Assembly: GCA_030077755.1 (NCBI GenBank)
Contig: JAQJZZ010000004.1
Span: 992,001 to 1,056,000 of the forward strand
DNA from: Filosporella fistucella
Taxonomy: Eukaryota; Ascomycota; Leotiomycetes; Helotiales
Length of the DNA: 64,000 nt
Reading direction: 5' to 3'
The notes beneath the pieces were generated by a model. It saw nothing but the letters and a program-made list of their open reading frames with translations, did no database searches and was not told the DNA's origin. Shown here in pieces: positions 12,543-25,537 of this stretch (positions are counted from its first letter, which is position 1; every line of letters begins with the position of its first letter). Both the position numbers and the translations under genes were made by a program.

Positions 12543-14001
12543 ATGGATGAGACGGAGAGGCTCTCTCCTTGGAGTCAAAACATATGTTTGCTTACCACAT
12601 TAACTTTGGACTTACCTCCATGTTGCATGGAATTTTGTCCCGCATCTCAGGACCAGGATTCTCCAGCAGAATACTTTGTAGTAGGTTCATACAATTTGGA
12701 AAGGGAAGAACATGAGATTACACCAGCAGAACCAGAATTAGAAGGCCGTCCCACGGAATCTGAAGTTTCTACCACAAAATCTCCCAAGCCACAATCTAGA
12801 AATGGCAGCTTGATACTATTTAGCATTCGAAATGAAGGGCTGTAAGTCACAAAAATTCAAGACTGGGACAGTTCGGCTGAGGTGAATGCTGAGTAGAACA
12901 CAATCGCTGATAATTACCAGAAAAGAAATCCAAAAAGTACAATATGAGTCTGGGATTCTCGATCTCAGATTCCTCCAACGAGTGGGACCTCGGAGCAGGA
13001 TATTTGGTATCGTGTCATCGACCGGGGCAATATCCATCTTCCAATTACATCCCGATGCAGATGGAACTCACCCACCAACAATATCCCATTTGGCCACGCA
13101 TCAGGCTTTCGCGAAAGATGCAGTCCTCACTTCCTTTGCCTGGCTCCCGCAAGGTGAAGACAGACTAGCTGTTCCGACCATGGCTGTGACCGTCTCTGAT
13201 GGCTGTGTATATTTGGTATCATTTGGCGATGAATATCAAGTGACTAATAACACCATCCCCAATTTTTCAACTTACACAATTCTCAACAATGGCGAGCCCA
13301 TCAATAAGCATGTGCCAGCGGATAAGTTCCTTGAAGGCACTCCTATCGAAGCATGGTGTTGTCATTTTTCTCCCTTTAGCGGCAATGTCCTGTATACTGG
13401 AGGTGACGATTCCAAGCTCCGAGCGACCATCTTCGAGAAAGGGACTACTTCTGTCCAAGAGTTAGACGCTACTGAACCCTCAGTATTCTCAGGCTTCGAT
13501 GCAGGCGTGACTGCCATCCTCCCTCTGCCCATTGGAAAGTCTGATACTGAGGGCTTGCTCCTCATTGGGAGCTACGACGATACCATTCGCCTGTTGTCAA
13601 TGGACCAGATAGAGACACTAAGAAGGGCTGGCCACCTGCCAAAGGTACTAGCGGAGTTGAATCTAGGAGGTGGAGTCTGGCGGCTCAAGTTCATGGAGGA
13701 CTACAATCTCCAGCCAGGTGACGTCGATAATGTCGTTGTCAGGTATAAAGTGCTGGCGTGTTGTATGTATGCTGGCGCTCGAATTTTGGAGATCTGCCGC
13801 TCGCAAAGTGGAGAATGGTCCATCAATGTCCTAGCTGAGCAAAGAATACACAAAAGTATGTGTTATGCAGCAGATCTCCAACCTCTGCATGAGACCCCAG
13901 AAAGATGCTTGGGCGACCTAGAAAAGAGGGTAGTTGTGAGCACAAGCTTCTATGACAAGCTACTAACAATTTGGACATGGGATGCAATGGTTGAAATATG
14001 A
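12543..14001 (+). CDS. DPH7: WD40 diphthine methylesterase (Dph7/Rrt2)
   Basis: Two exons (12543-12841 and 12894-14001) give about 468 residues. The intron splits a codon, and joining restores RNEGL-RTQSL. WD40 blades are visible, with Dph7-type landmarks: EAWCCHFSPFSGNVLYTGGD, GSYDDTIRLL and LNLGGGVWRLKF. Dph7 demethylates methylated diphthine on eEF2, the step before final amidation to diphthamide. It acts in the cytosol with the Dph1-Dph6 pathway. The start is the ATG of MDETERLSP. A Glu/Pro/Ser-rich insert follows the first strand, as in other fungal copies. The gene converges on OXR1 with only 267 bp between stop codons. Confidence 0.9.
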
Positions 14002-14268
14002 AACCTTTGTCTCAAATTTATGGAAGAAATGAAATCCATGTCCCAAATAATGTTCATTTTGCAACCTATCAACATTTTAGTGCATCCAACTCCCCCAAAG
14101 CATGCCTGGATAGCAAAACCGCCCGATCCCAGAGAAGAAATACCCAAACTTCCAAATGCTCCAAACATCACCGGGTATCATGCACTGCATCATTCATTCG
14201 ATTATTACCCCATCCAAGTATTTTCGCCTCCCAAAAATCCCCATTCTCCCTTCATGCCATATCCAATA

Positions 14269-15378
14269 TTATGCAGTATTCCCAATACTCCAAAGTTCAA
14301 CTCCTAGAATATCAAACTTTTCTCCCTCTTCACTAAGTGGCTCATTTCCAAAGGTCAAGCAATGACTACTAATACCCCTCTCAAATGTGTCATCTAGCCA
14401 TAGTCCATAATGCCCGTCTCCTCCACCTACACTTAGGAAGCCGGTCTCACATAACATCATGTAGTCGTTTACTCCAGAATAGGGAAACGCTTTGAAACGA
14501 ATTCGTTCCGGAGTAGAAATACCAGATGCGAATGTAGGTGTATTAGGTGTTGGTGGAGCAAGTGATGTGGTAGAGGTGGTTGGCGATGGCTGATTAGAGA
14601 AAGACGAGGTTGATGGTGAAAGAAGGGAGTGGCTGCGAGAAGGGGCAGAGATAGTTGTGCTCCGTTGCATGTTCGTAGTATCTGCAGAAGGCGGTGGAGG
14701 GAGGTTTGCAAGAGATGGAATCGAGGAAGCAGAAAGTATAGAAGCACGCCAGAGGAAACATTCTCCGGTGCCAAAATAATGTGGTGAGGGATGTGGTGCG
14801 TCTGTCAAATATGCACCAAAAAGCTGCTTTTATTAGCAATTATAAGTCTGTCTGGAGACAAGAAAACCTACCCCGCCTTCACCGTCACGTACCACGAGCA
14901 CAAAACCATTCCTTAGACCTCTCAATTCGTCACATTTCTTGTACAAAGTCCCCAGACTAACACCGTTCTCCTCGAGACTGTATACCAGATTCCACTCCTC
15001 GCATAATTGTAATCTTGGGGGTACAAGCAGCCTGATTTCTTCTGCAAGTGCTCTTGTAAGGAGTCTTGCTGAGGGAGAGGTGGCAGGATCGTATCCTTTC
15101 AATGAGACGGGGTAAAGAGGAGGTGGTTGAAATGGTGAGGCCGTTCGGTATGGGGGCGTGTACACACCGTCCATTCCGTTGGATCTCTGTGTTGGAAAGG
15201 TTGGAGACATGACCGGAGAGCCCTTATTCTGGGCAGAAGGTGGATCTGTAGAGAATCTCCTAAGGAGACCTGTCACGGCATGGGAGACAGACGTAGGAAC
15301 ACTCCAAGAAGCGGAGAGTGAAGGGGGGGTATTGGTACCCCGAGATGACGTCGGCGTATCGTATTTCCTGGCGGACAT
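14269..15378 (-). CDS. OXR1: TLDc-domain oxidation resistance protein
   Basis: Two exons (15378-14872 and 14823-14269; 48 bp intron) give about 353 residues. The N-terminus is Ser/Thr/Pro-rich. The TLDc domain starts near residue 100: LLVPPRLQL, WNLVYSLEENGVSLGTLY, then across the splice DGEGG-LFGAYLTDAPHP, HYFGTGECFLW and, after an insert of about 80 Ser/Thr/Pro-rich residues (about 196-277), FPYSGVNDYMMLCE, GGGDGHYGLWLDD and GVELWSIGN. OXR1 proteins protect cells from oxidative damage; in yeast Oxr1 also promotes disassembly of the vacuolar H+-ATPase. The insertion inside TLDc is the notable feature here. Confidence 0.92.
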
Positions 15379-16727
15379 GGTTTCTGTGGTGCTTTCTGCA
15401 TCAAATTGTGGGATGGATTAGCGAGGCTTATGCGTTCAATTTATCTGGAGTTGTGATGTAGGCTGCTTAGTGGTGATCTGTAAATTGATAATGTGAGTGT
15501 GGCATGACAGAGCCCAAGATGTGAGGAGATGGTTGCCTCGCGCTAAGGGAATCGTGGAGGGAGAGTGATTGGTGATTCGGAGTCAAGGGGCTTTGTTGCC
15601 ACAGTGTGGAAAGGGGGACCACAAGGCTGACGGCTTGGTGGCACTTGGCGGGGGCTTGGTCTTTGTCCTTTTCAGATAATCGTTTAGAATCGAAGACATT
15701 CGAAAAAGATATGCTTCGTCATCACGATTGGCAAGTCGGACAGCTCCCTGTTTGTCTGACACATTCTGGATGAATAGCCGGCGACAACGTATATGTGTCT
15801 TGAGGGGCCATTTACTTGGTGTATTGTGACACATCATAGAGATTTTACCAGTCACGAGTGTACGAGAACACATTCCGAAGGAATATCCGCTGTCGAACTA
15901 ATTGCTTTTGTACTGTTTTCAATCATGTTTCCAGGTTTGAAAGCATGACCGTTCTGTTATTAGAATTGCCTACTAAGCTCTGCCTTGCATACAGTAGCAA
16001 CAATAATTGACTTTGTTATAAACCACTAGTTCCGTTACTAGCTTTCAGGCCTTTGTATCAGTAAATAGTGAATGGATTGATACTGCTGTGGGGTTCTGTT
16101 TTCTAGATCTGAGTTTTTCACCGAAACAATCTTCGATCTGAATTTTGATTTGTGGTTTATTTTCCCCATTTGTTCGAAACCATGGCAACCTTCTTATAAT
16201 TCTCTGGCAAGTCCAGCACTGTTAAGTTCGTGTTCGAGAATAAGAATTCTATCAGAATCAAATTTGCTATAACATCTGGAGTATACATCCCAAATTAAAT
16301 CCTTTTCATTCGCTGGTGAAGTTTCACATCATGGACCAAGCCGGAGCTTTGCGAGTCAATATGGTCTTGAGTTTTCCACCAATAATTCATGAGTCGAGTT
16401 AAGCTTTGGAAGTTTCCGTACACTCATGGGGCAATGGTGTATACTACTTAGCTCGAAGCGAAACAAAGTCTAGGCATTAGCTCAATTAACCATCAGAAGC
16501 AAAAGATTTTAAATTCAAGAAATAGCATGAGCAGTAACTGATTTCGATATCTTAGATTGTATGTAAGGCACCGCAGCATAATATACGAGAGAACAACTAT
16601 GTACTTAAAGAGAATCTAATATCGAGAAGAGTTCAGACTCCAGTGTCGCGACAGAAAAGAGAAACGAGTTAAACCACCTCCCATGCAATAAATACAGTTC
16701 AGCCGCATACAGTAATCGTCCTGAACC
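15379..16727. other. intergenic region upstream of OXR1
   Basis: About 1.35 kb with interrupted frames in all directions. The frame at 15583-15873 (minus) has no recognisable composition or splice context. The stretch holds the OXR1 promoter and the 3' flank of the SET-domain gene. No RNA gene or repeat seen. Confidence 0.55.
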
Positions 16728-19086
16728 TTATCCCTCTGCATGAAAGAAGTCTTCGATGCCCACATCGCTCCCAGTCAAAATGACAAACATCCCCTTTGCA
16801 GCGTCCAAACATTCTTTCTTCAACTCTATCAAACCCAATCCCTCATAGGCTTCCGCAGCGTATCTCAAAGCATTAAAGGCCTCGCTATTTGTAATTCCCT
16901 TCCCATATTCCAAAACCAATTTCCCATCTCTCACCGGATCCTCAAAACCAAAATTCCGCAGCGTCTCTAAAGCATACCTAACAATCTTGGAATAATTCTT
17001 CGTCGCGCGATGCGCCTCCAAAAGCCATATACAAGGATGAATGAGCATGAGCCGCGGAAGATGGTCATAAATTTGCGGCTCGTGCAATTCTTCCAACTTC
17101 TTTGTAAGCCGTTCAATGGTTTTGATAGTCGAAGACGGGATACGAGATTTTGAAGCGGTTTTCAAGGCCTCGCTTTTGATTTTCTCCACAAGATCACGGC
17201 GCTCAAAATGTTTTTCATCAGGGGAATGTTTTTCGCCCGTACAGAGGCGACAATCACATTCGAATTCCCACTGCTGCGGGAATACTGCTCGACGGGTGGT
17301 AAATAGAGCATCTTTATCGACATATTGATGTGTTAATTCTGTGTCGGCTGGAATGTCACATGTGGCGTGGATGACCATCATATCCCCAATGAATGATCGG
17401 CCACAATTAGGAATACAGGCATGATTGTTGTACGATGCTCTAACCCAAAGGCCGGTTGTCATCTCGGTGTCGTTAGTTTTGAGATATGTATGGAGCAGCT
17501 CAAGCGAGAGCCGTGGTGCACTGAAGCAATTGCGAAGACGAATAGCCTCAACAAGAAATCTGATAATTATTAGTATTTAAACAAAACACTCAAAAGACAT
17601 ACTTACGTATCGACTATTGGGGCACCATCTACCAATTGTCCTTCTTTCCCTGACCGAATGTACTTGCCTCCATCAAGCTCAAAATATTTCTTGTTGAGCA
17701 GCGGATTGTGGTAAAGCTTTTCAAGAAGCTGGAGAAAGAGCGCAGCTTGCGAGGGGCGCTGTGTGCGAGAGACCGTATTGAAGTTATACATCACCAATTC
17801 GTTACCCTTATCCGTTCTGTACATATCTGGCAGACACATCGCTTTCTCGCATAATACCAGTTCGCCTCTCTTGATTGGGCGAGATGAGAAAAGCCCCCGA
17901 CCATGACCAGGGCTCGACTTGACAACTGCGCTTTTCAGATAGTCTGCATGATCTAGATTGACATTGCCGCTCAGAACAGACTGAACCATTGATTTAAAAT
18001 CATAGTCTCCTTGTTCTTGTTCTCTCATTCTATTAGTGGCACGAGAGAGCTCCTTCAAGCTTTTTGGATCTTCTGGGCTCAACTCTAAAGCCTTCTCGAA
18101 GAAGATTTTAGCTTCGTCATATTGTCCTAACTCGTAAGCTGCTCGACCAGCACAGAAGTAAGCTTTGACATCAAGGTGATCTCCTGAGCAAGACGCCACG
18201 GCATCCTCTTTAGCAGCTAAATATGATTTTGCAGTCAAATTAGCAAAGCCACGTTTACGTAGCGTATCTTTGGCAAAAGCAGTGTCGTCTTTCGGAGCTG
18301 TATCTAAAGCTTGGGTATAACTGGGTATAATGTGAGTCGGTAGCGACTAAGAGGTGAATGAAGGATGCTTACCATTCTATAGCAGAAGCATATTTCTTCT
18401 CCAAGTACGCCTTGTCGCCAGCATTCTTCCATTGCAAGGGAGTGATTTCCTTCTTTTCAGATACAAATTGCATAATCATGGATACTGCAGGATCGTCACC
18501 TCTCAGAATCGCGATGTCGGACAGATGATCGACTCTTATAAAATAATCTCCATCGCCATTGAACTTGCAGTAAGGCTCTTTGATGGCTACTGTACTATTA
18601 ATTGGCAATCCGGGTGTAAAGGATGGTTGGGTGAAGTCCTCGAAACCAATCACTAGTTTCACTATCGTGCCGTCCTCCTCCTCAATCAAGGTGATCAGAT
18701 CAGACGAATTGTACGGATCGGTGATAGTTCTAGCAGTGACGAAACATCCCCAATGATGGGTTTCTAGTCTTAGATCACGAAAAGAAATCTGCAAACAAAT
18801 TATCAGAAGGAGGCAGGAGAATTATAGATATGATCGATACCTTTTGCAGTGTATCTAGAGAGTTAATCGACGGCGAGTATGCCTCTGGCAACACTAGTTC
18901 CTTGGACGTAGGCGGGCTCTTTGCCAGCAGCGCCACATTTCTGGCGTGCATCTGTAGCAGCTCTTCTTTTGAACATATTTGCTTGGGAATATCACCATGA
19001 ACAGTAGCTGAGATCTCGTACAAGCCCCTCCGTTCGTTGATTGATAGCTCATATGAATTAGTATGGTCATCAACAATGGGTGCCAT
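16728..19086 (-). CDS. TPR and SET (SMYD-like) domain protein
   Basis: Four exons (19086-18841, 18788-18373, 18320-17607, 17559-16728) give about 735 residues. After an N-terminal region of unknown fold, TPR-type helices appear (AYFCAGRAAYELGQYDEAKI, FFEKALELSPED). The split SET domain begins at SSPGHGRGLFSSRPIKRGE and continues after an insert with NNHACIPNC, the SMYD-type cofactor motif, ELTHQYVD, and the post-SET cluster CDCRLC. The C-terminal helical part resembles the SMYD tail. These are the landmarks of protein lysine methyltransferases of the SMYD type, although substrates of the fungal TPR-SET family are mostly unknown. The first ATG in frame is MAPIVDD; the frame upstream of it reads through TTG only. 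Confidence 0.88.
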
Positions 19087-19580
19087 CTTAAGCGAGCGAT
19101 TCTCGATGAGATGGATGATATAATTCAATTTGATTTCCCGATAAACACGGTCACATCGCCTTTTCTATTGCGGCAAGAATAATTCATATTGCACTAAATC
19201 GTAGAGAACACGATGCATCATTGAAAAAAATATAAACGAAACTTGGCAAAAGAACGGTAAAGCCCGCAATTGGGTCCCCGGATAAAGCTGTATATATACC
19301 GGTAGACTACCACGACATTGGAGGAGATTATGCCCAGAACAGCAGGGAGGACAAACATAAGAGGAATCAACAGTCTTGGACTCAAGTAAATTGACTGTGT
19401 TTGCCCAGACAGACGTCGACTAAGCAACAGACGAAATAACCAAAATACACAATTCACTACATGACTGCGTTTAAGTCCCCAATTATTAACAAGGTTGCTT
19501 TGTCTACGCTGTGGAGTAGCTAGGCTGTAATCAGTGTTCACTGTGATATGCATTCCCAGTTAAGGATACAAGTACGTATT
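19087..19580. other. intergenic region between HEM4 and the SET gene
   Basis: About 490 bp, AT-rich, with upstream sequence for the SET gene and the HEM4 3' flank. The minus-strand frame at 19218-19553 lacks any recognisable feature and is judged non-coding. Confidence 0.5.
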
Positions 19581-20555
19581 TTAGGAGTTTTGGAGAAACT
19601 GTAAGATGCCCTCTCGTACGCCTTCTGGGCTTGGCTTTCCGGCACAAACATCCGGCTCAAAACCGAATGTGTTCTTCAGAAAATCTCTGGTAGTTGGGCC
19701 AATTGTGGCAACATACGTAGAGTTTCGTTTCGTCAACTCACTCTCTTTTACTTTCCCAGTCTGTGTATCAAGCAAGCCTAGCACTCGCAGCATGGCTTCG
19801 CAGCCAGTAGGAGAAAAAACCACCACCCACCTCGTGGAGCCGCCCGTAGTCTTTTGCAGCAATCTAGAAAAGTCCTGCTCGAATGATTCCATGACGCCAG
19901 TTCCATATACCTCCAGCTCGTCCACTGGTATCTGCTTGTGTCCTGCTAGTTTGGAGTCCATAAGAGTTTTCGGTATTATGTCCCGTCTCTGTTCGCCCAC
20001 TGAGAATAGTAGAGGCGGAATTACAGCCATATCCTTATACCACTCTGCGTAGTGGTCCAGCATGTAGTGCGCCAAAGCCTCCCCATTTCCACATTCAGCT
20101 CCAAAAATATTGAGGGGTGGATCTTGGGGAATTGCGCGCAAAGCTCTGGAAGTGGCAGGTCCAACAGTGTATATTGGGACGCTCTGCAGGTGTGGCCATT
20201 GATTGTGGTCTGTTGTCATCCGACCTAATGAACTCGACGGTTTGTTTTCGCTCCAACCTTTGCCCTCCTCCACTAATTTGGCAAACGCTTCTACTGCACG
20301 TTGAGAAGTGAATATCATGCCCCCATATTTTTTGCCAGATTCAGACGAAATCTGCTTATTTCGCAATAGCTCTCGAATGGTCTGCAGTCCATCCTCGCGC
20401 AATTGGTGCTCCAGAACCGGGACAAAGGAAGGTGCAAAGCTTAAGCCATTCTCTGTTGCAGAGAAATGGACTTCATACCCGTCTTCTGGGGTCGATTTCG
20501 TCTTCAGAAGTAGTATGGGAATGGGCTCTTCGGACGGAGTACCTGTTATGCTCAT
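19581..20555 (-). CDS. HEM4: uroporphyrinogen-III synthase
   Basis: A single exon of 324 residues. The enzyme closes and isomerises hydroxymethylbilane to uroporphyrinogen III, the cytosolic fourth step of haem synthesis. The two-lobed HEM4 fold shows in the N-terminal segment with SFVPVLEHQL and GMIFTSQRAVEAF, the linker IYTVGPATSRALR, the second lobe with LEVYGTG and VVFSPTGCEAML, and the closing TYVATIGPTTRDFL and PSPEGVREGI. Length and motif order fit fungal HEM4. No intron is needed. It diverges from ERV1, so the two genes share a promoter region of at most about 200 bp. Confidence 0.93.
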   Translation of the reverse strand: MSITGTPSEEPIPILLLKTKSTPEDGYEVHFSATENGLSFAPSFVPVLEHQLREDGLQTIRELLRNKQISSESGKKYGGMIFTSQRAVEAFAKLVEEGKGWSENKPSSSLGRMTTDHNQWPHLQSVPIYTVGPATSRALRAIPQDPPLNIFGAECGNGEALAHYMLDHYAEWYKDMAVIPPLLFSVGEQRRDIIPKTLMDSKLAGHKQIPVDELEVYGTGVMESFEQDFSRLLQKTTGGSTRWVVVFSPTGCEAMLRVLGLLDTQTGKVKESELTKRNSTYVATIGPTTRDFLKNTFGFEPDVCAGKPSPEGVREGILQFLQNS

Positions 20556-20757
20556 TTTAACGACATCGTCCTGAATTTGTGTCGTCGCGACTGAAGTGAC
20601 GATGTATAGAGGCTCAGAGAGTTTCGGCTCGGTCTATGCGGCCGCTATGGCCGCAACCACCGCACCACTTTTGACAAATCCATTGCTTCAGCCAACTTTT
20701 TGGCGCTCCCAGCTTCACTACCACCTGAGTGCTTTGCAAAGCTCAGAAGAGACAATC
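20556..20757. promoter_or_regulatory. shared divergent promoter region HEM4 / ERV1
   Basis: About 200 bp between the HEM4 start and the favoured ERV1 start. An in-frame upstream ATG for ERV1 at 20602 would shorten the gap to 46 bp, so part of this segment may be translated. Confidence 0.5.
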
Positions 20758-21367
20758 ATGGCAGATGATACTCGGGATGGTGCGCAAAGCGATTTGGCAA
20801 GTCCAACTTTAAAAGCTGCTGAAGCTCCAAAGAAATACAAAAGAGGTGTAATACTTGGGAAGGATGGCAAACCGTGAGCTCGTATGGCCTTCACAAGCTG
20901 CTGCATGCAATACTAATTACAAACTAAGGTGTCGTTCCTGTAATTCATTTTCAGATTTCACATCTCAGACAAAATCTTTCACAAAAGGAGCCATATCGCA
21001 TTCGCACGCCGCAACAGGGCCACCAGCGGACTGTCCTCCGGATGTCGAGCAACTCGGACGTTCGTCTTGGACTTTGCTCCATTCCATAACGGCATCCTAT
21101 CCTACATCTCCAACTCCTACTGAGCAGAGCCAAGTCAAGCAATTTATGGGCTTGTTCTCGAAGCTTTATCCTTGCTGGGTATGTGCCGAGGATTTCCAGG
21201 TTTACATGGAAAAGAACAAGATTCGAGCAGAGAGTCGAGATGAATTTGGGAAGTGGATGTGTGAAGCTCATAACGAAGTTAATAAGAAGCTTGGCAAGCG
21301 AGAATTCGATTGCTCCAAGTGGGAGGAGAGGTGGCGGACCGGATGGAAGGATGGAAGATGTGATTAG
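20758..21367 (+). CDS. ERV1: mitochondrial FAD-linked sulfhydryl oxidase Erv1
   Basis: Two exons (20758-20873 and 20929-21367; 55 bp intron) give about 184 residues. Erv1 reoxidises Mia40 in the mitochondrial intermembrane space and passes electrons to cytochrome c or oxygen. The N-terminal shuttle cysteines are in KPCRSCNSF (about 40 and 43), restored by splicing. The ALR core has RSSWTLLHSITASYP, the FAD-proximal pair YPCWVC (about 121 and 124), the FAD-binding EAHNEVN, and a closing Cys in EFDCSKW. The start is uncertain: ATGs at 20602 and 20647 are also in frame. I chose 20758 because the protein then begins like yeast Erv1, a short run before the shuttle motif. Confidence 0.9.
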
Positions 21368-22245
21368 TCGAGCACGATGTATCATAACGTATGATTGATG
21401 GCGTGTATGATGTTGGGCACTTTGATTTGCGTAGCACAAGACGGATGGGCGTTCAAAGAGGATCTCGACTCTCAGGGAAATCCCTTCTCGATTCTTATTA
21501 TAAACGTCGATATTGAGAATCGTCAAACCATCAACGAGTCCCATTTTTGTATTCTGGGTCTCATTCCAAACTCCCCCCGAGAATCTGCCTATCGTAATTG
21601 CGCCATGGCTAAAATGTCACCATTGAACCGCATGAAGTTTGGCTGGGGGAAGAAGTCTCTTCCATCTACCATTTAATATTCAACGGTACCATTTTCCCCT
21701 GTACTCCGATAGAACAATATTGCTCTTACCCAGTTGCCTTATTTACAGAGCACCGAAACTGGTCTCCGACTAGCATCGAGCTAGCTATACTTTTCTCAAA
21801 ATATGTTTATGTTCCTCGTAAGAAAATTCCTTGCACAAAGACCAAATGTTTCTGTTACAGAATACATGAAACCTGATCATACTCTGAGCTGCTAAACTAA
21901 CCCTAACGCAGCAATAACTTTCAAGGTGCCCGATTTACCAATTTTAGCCTTCAGGCACCTAAATTATTGCGTCAAGGTCCCATGATGCTTTCACTGCTGG
22001 AGTATTCAAAATTTGGAAGCCGTTACTCGAGATTTATGGACTGAGTAAGTTACATAAGAAAGCATTGTGATCTGAACGATCCATTATCACCTAGGATGTA
22101 GACCAAGGCTTTTGTAATAAAGCAGCTTTGCACCTGCATAAGGAAATCAGAGAGACCTAAAGTACAGTGCAAGGAAACGCCTCCGCATGCCGATGACCTT
22201 AAACCGTTATCCAATTTGTTCCATCCCGGGTTGCTAATCGAATAC
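21368..22245. other. convergent 3' flank region ERV1 / PEP4
   Basis: About 880 bp between two converging stop codons, likely 3' UTRs and terminators. Short frames only; no repeat or RNA gene seen. Confidence 0.55.
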
Positions 22246-23548
<1,303 letters not shown>

Positions 23549-24967
23549 GATTGTGGTTGGTATATTCGACTATCACTATCAAAGTAATAGATGGATGGAG
23601 TGTAGGAAGTATCTCAATGGGCAACCCGGGTTGATGTTAGATGGGATGAGGTGGGTTGTTGATGGAAGAAAGAGATTCGATGGAGAAGACGAGGTTGAGC
23701 TTCCGGGACCTGAAGGCGCAAGACAACGCAAGCAGGCAGTTGTGGGTGGTGTGGCAGGTGATGACGAACTGAGCTCTGTGGCGCCAATGTTGTTGCCTTC
23801 CAAACAGCGCTAATGGGTGGGAGGGCGATGGCTGGGGAACTGGACTGGGAACCGGAGCGAGGGAGAATGGGAAGCTTGAAAACGAACAACTTCACATAAC
23901 GAAAATTATATTATTATATTGCTTGACTTCGACTGATTGAATTACCCTGTATATTTCATCATTTATCTTCTAATTAGAGCTCATTTTCAGTCAAGAAGAA
24001 AGGAATCTAGCACCTAAGACATGGAGTCAAAGGATCTTAGGTACAACAACCACGGCCCGTGACCTATGGAGCTCTTGCTGATGTCATTCGTGCGGATGCA
24101 ACCCTGGACAACTCCGAGTGGGACTGATTCAGGAACAGAAAGCCCACGCTGTTGCGAGACAACATCCGAAGTCGAGGTGTTTATTGTTCGAGGAGAGCGA
24201 AAGCGAAACTGGGTACTGGTATGTATTTACACGAACTCAAAATAGCACGAAACAAGTACTTATCTTCATCTGGTCTCGGCTGTCTGGTGGAAAGAGCTGA
24301 CGAGAGATTGTGTGTTTGGACAACTGTTTTTGGGAGAATCCTATACTTCATGTATGGTTACAGAATTTGATCTTACCATAAGCGACACATTTTCATGTCA
24401 ACGGAAATGGCAAGACCGAAACTCATCGCAAGTGTTCCACAAACATATCCTGTCCCACGTCAGCAAAGTTCTGTACGACGCATCGAACATATAGTGATCC
24501 AAGATCAACGAAGTTGAAATGATTTGGTTCCGGAAGGTTTGGAATGCCATCTCATTCCTAATGTCTCATTGTGTCCACTAATTTATTACGCTTTTGATCA
24601 TCATGTCTCCTCTGAATCTATTTCAATGAATCCGAGCATTTGGCAACCGCACACTCTCCGGCCAAGTTTGGGAGGGTGAAGTTTCTAAAGGTCTGTTGTA
24701 TGAAAACTCGAATAATGTCTATAGAATGCAAATCCCGAATACAATGAAATGAATCTAAAAGATCAGTGCGAATTCATATCAACTGATGAAGAGTCCAATC
24801 CTTGAGAGCGGATTGGACCTCCAGACCCTCAAAAAGCTGTTAAGCGCATGTATAGGTCAACTGAAAGGCGTGAGGCAAGAAGCTCGCCTTTATATAATCT
24901 ACTTTAATTTACTTTCACTTCCTCTCGAATAGTCGTACAATACCTCACCTTCCAGGACCCAACCAAC
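23549..24967. other. intergenic region PEP4 / cupin gene
   Basis: About 1.4 kb between divergent genes, so it holds both promoters. A pyrimidine/purine-biased leader precedes PEP4 at about 23580-23900. The only other clear signal is the cupin-gene TATA box at 24891-24897. No further gene is supported. Confidence 0.5.
24891..24897 (+). promoter_or_regulatory. TATA box of the cupin gene
   Basis: TATATAA lies 71 bp upstream of the ATG at 24968, followed by a pyrimidine-rich leader, a typical fungal core-promoter layout. Confidence 0.5.
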
Positions 24968-25363
24968 ATGTCTCTCTCCCCACTTTCACTGTCATCAACA
25001 TCCATCCCAGCTCAACTGTCCAAAAGAACAAAAACCTACTCCCAAGCCCTCCTCGGCACTCTCGACAAATCTTACGATATCAAGATAGCTCTCCTGGACG
25101 GCCCTCTTATTTTTCATTCTCATCCCGATAACGACGAGGCGTTCTACCTCGTTTCTGGATCGCTAGTCATTGAGATACAGGAGGAGGGACAAATAAAGGA
25201 AGTCGTGATGAAGGAGGGAGATCTGTATGTCGTGCCGAGAGGAGTTCAGCATCGACCGATAGGTACAACGGCAAGAGTGATCGTTATTGAGAAATGCGGG
25301 GTTAGAGACGGGAGTGGAACATTGCGAAGCCGATTGGTGTGCCTAGGAGCTGAGCTGAGGTAA
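24968..25363 (+). CDS. small single-domain cupin protein
   Basis: A single exon of 131 residues. The cupin barrel is clear: motif 1 HSHPDNDEAFYLVSGSLVIE supplies two His and a Glu for metal binding, and motif 2 EGDLYVVPRGVQHRP supplies the third His. The N-terminus (SLSPLSLSSTSIPA) is not a convincing signal peptide. Single-domain cupins of this size include isomerases and dioxygenase-like proteins; nothing here fixes the substrate. It has its own TATA box, unlike most genes in the window, which suggests inducible expression. The gene converges on the large helical-repeat gene, with 174 bp between stop codons. Confidence 0.82.
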   Translation: MSLSPLSLSSTSIPAQLSKRTKTYSQALLGTLDKSYDIKIALLDGPLIFHSHPDNDEAFYLVSGSLVIEIQEEGQIKEVVMKEGDLYVVPRGVQHRPIGTTARVIVIEKCGVRDGSGTLRSRLVCLGAELR

Positions 25364-25537
25364 AAGTCGTAGTAAGAGGACAGGGATTTTGAAAATATAA
25401 TGATTATATTTGACCTATGATTCTACATATAGACACACTTTCGTATCTTACAGTCATAAGTAGCCACTGTACCACTTGGGGCGCTGGCGATTCCCATCTT
25501 GTTATTACTGCCGTTCGCATCGCTGCTCTAATGGCTT

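Noticed and set aside
15583..15873. 96-codon minus-strand frame in the gap between OXR1 and the SET gene
   Set aside because: No family resemblance, no splice support, and composition like the surrounding non-coding DNA.
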